Origin: Legionellaceae bacterium
Lineage (GTDB): Bacteria; Pseudomonadota; Gammaproteobacteria; Legionellales; Legionellaceae
Length of the DNA stretch: 6,291 nt
Direction: 5' to 3'
Assembly (NCBI GenBank): GCA_947473535.1
Contig: CANJFK010000072.1
Coordinates: forward strand, 1 to 6,291
Part shown: positions 6,068 through 6,291 of the stretch, one piece after another
Numbering within the stretch: the stretch's first letter is position 1
Layout: every line of letters starts with the position of its first letter
Translations under genes and position numbers: made by a program
Notes under the pieces: model-generated
What the model was told of the DNA's origin: nothing
The model's database searches: none
What the model saw: the letters and a program-made list of their open reading frames with translations, nothing else

Positions 6068-6291
6068 AGGTATCGTCACCTTTTTTTGAACACTATTTTA
6101 GAACCAGAACGGGTGTAATACTGAACCGTTCGGACTGAGGAGGAGCACCGCGACGTCTCGAAGTCTTGGCGCCAGGACTTCGAGACGGCATAAATGCCTC
6201 CTCAGCCCGAACGGATCGGGGTAATTCTGATCAAAACCAAACAAACTTAGTTTTTTTTATCTAGAGTGCTCAAAAAAAGGTGACGATCCCT
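6068..6291. mobile_element. 224-bp MITE-like element with terminal inverted repeats, reaching the window end
   Basis: The left terminus 6072-6094 (ATCGTCACC, T7, GAACACT) and right terminus 6265-6287 are inverted repeats of 23 bases with one mismatch. Similarity extends outward to 6068 and 6291 with one more mismatch, so the true right edge may be at or just past the end of the window. The interior has no coding frame; it contains the REP-like palindrome pair at 6126-6214 and AT-rich flanks. Matching ends, small size and no transposase are the marks of a non-autonomous element. It appears to have landed in the right arm of the preceding C/G-run element. The parent transposase family is not recognised from these ends. 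Confidence 0.75.
6126..6214. repeat. Pair of inverted REP-like palindromic units
   Basis: The outer blocks 6126-6143 (CCGTTCGGACTGAGGAGG) and 6197-6214 are reverse complements with one mismatch. The inner blocks 6154-6165 (CGTCTCGAAGTC) and 6176-6187 are perfect reverse complements around a GGCGCC centre (6168-6173). So two units of about 40 bases face each other. Their middle parts differ completely: 6144-6153 in the left unit, 6188-6196 in the right unit, where GGCATTTATGCC (read on the minus strand) makes its own small hairpin. The wording resembles the widespread 'CCGTTCGgxCTGAGxxx...TCGAAG' family of intergenic palindromes. It is GC-rich compared with the surrounding AT-rich DNA. Confidence 0.8.

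Noticed and set aside
5936..6291. Hidden small gene or transposase remnant at the right end
   Set aside because: No frame of useful length with a ribosome site is visible on either strand; the whole stretch is accounted for by palindromic, non-coding repeats.

Overview
The window looks like a chromosomal segment of a moderately AT-rich gammaproteobacterium. It carries the end of an msbA-like gene followed by lpxK (the classic gammaproteobacterial lipid A export/kinase pair), a CsiV-type periplasmic protein (a family known from gammaproteobacteria), and an MFS carrier resembling the phagosomal nutrient transporter (Pht) type of Legionella, Coxiella and Francisella. Together with the base composition and the short non-coding repeats, this suggests a member of or near the Legionellales. 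That placement is an inference from protein resemblance read by eye, not from a search.

Layout: (1) Positions 1-2009, plus strand: the last codons of msbA, then lpxK, then a secreted lipocalin-like (AttH/CrtC-like) protein, all overlapping and probably one transcript. (2) Positions 2006-3792, minus strand: a two-gene operon transcribed right to left, csiV-like first and then a 12-TM MFS transporter, joined by an ATGA overlap and driven by a good sigma-70-like promoter at 3822-3851. It converges on the lipocalin-like gene with a 4-base overlap of the two stop ends. (3) Positions 3793-4126: an intergenic region filled mostly by a 190-bp near-perfect inverted repeat (3871-4060) that can fold into one long hairpin. 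(4) Positions 4127-5935, plus strand: a fused double-ATPase subunit of a peptide/nickel-type (Opp/Dpp/Gsi/Yej) ABC importer, standing without its permeases or binding protein. (5) Positions 5936-6291: no gene. It holds two MITE-like non-coding elements, one apparently inserted in the other, the second carrying a pair of inverted REP-like palindromes.

Functionally the window is mainly cell-envelope biology: lipid A phosphorylation and flipping, an envelope lipocalin-like protein, a putative peptidoglycan-synthesis helper, and two transport functions. All five complete genes read as intact. The most unusual content is the repeat DNA: the large hairpin element whose single mismatches in the inner stem all remain G-U pairs in the plus-strand transcript, and the nested repeat cluster at the right end. 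I did not see a convincing new defence, toxin or biosynthetic system here.
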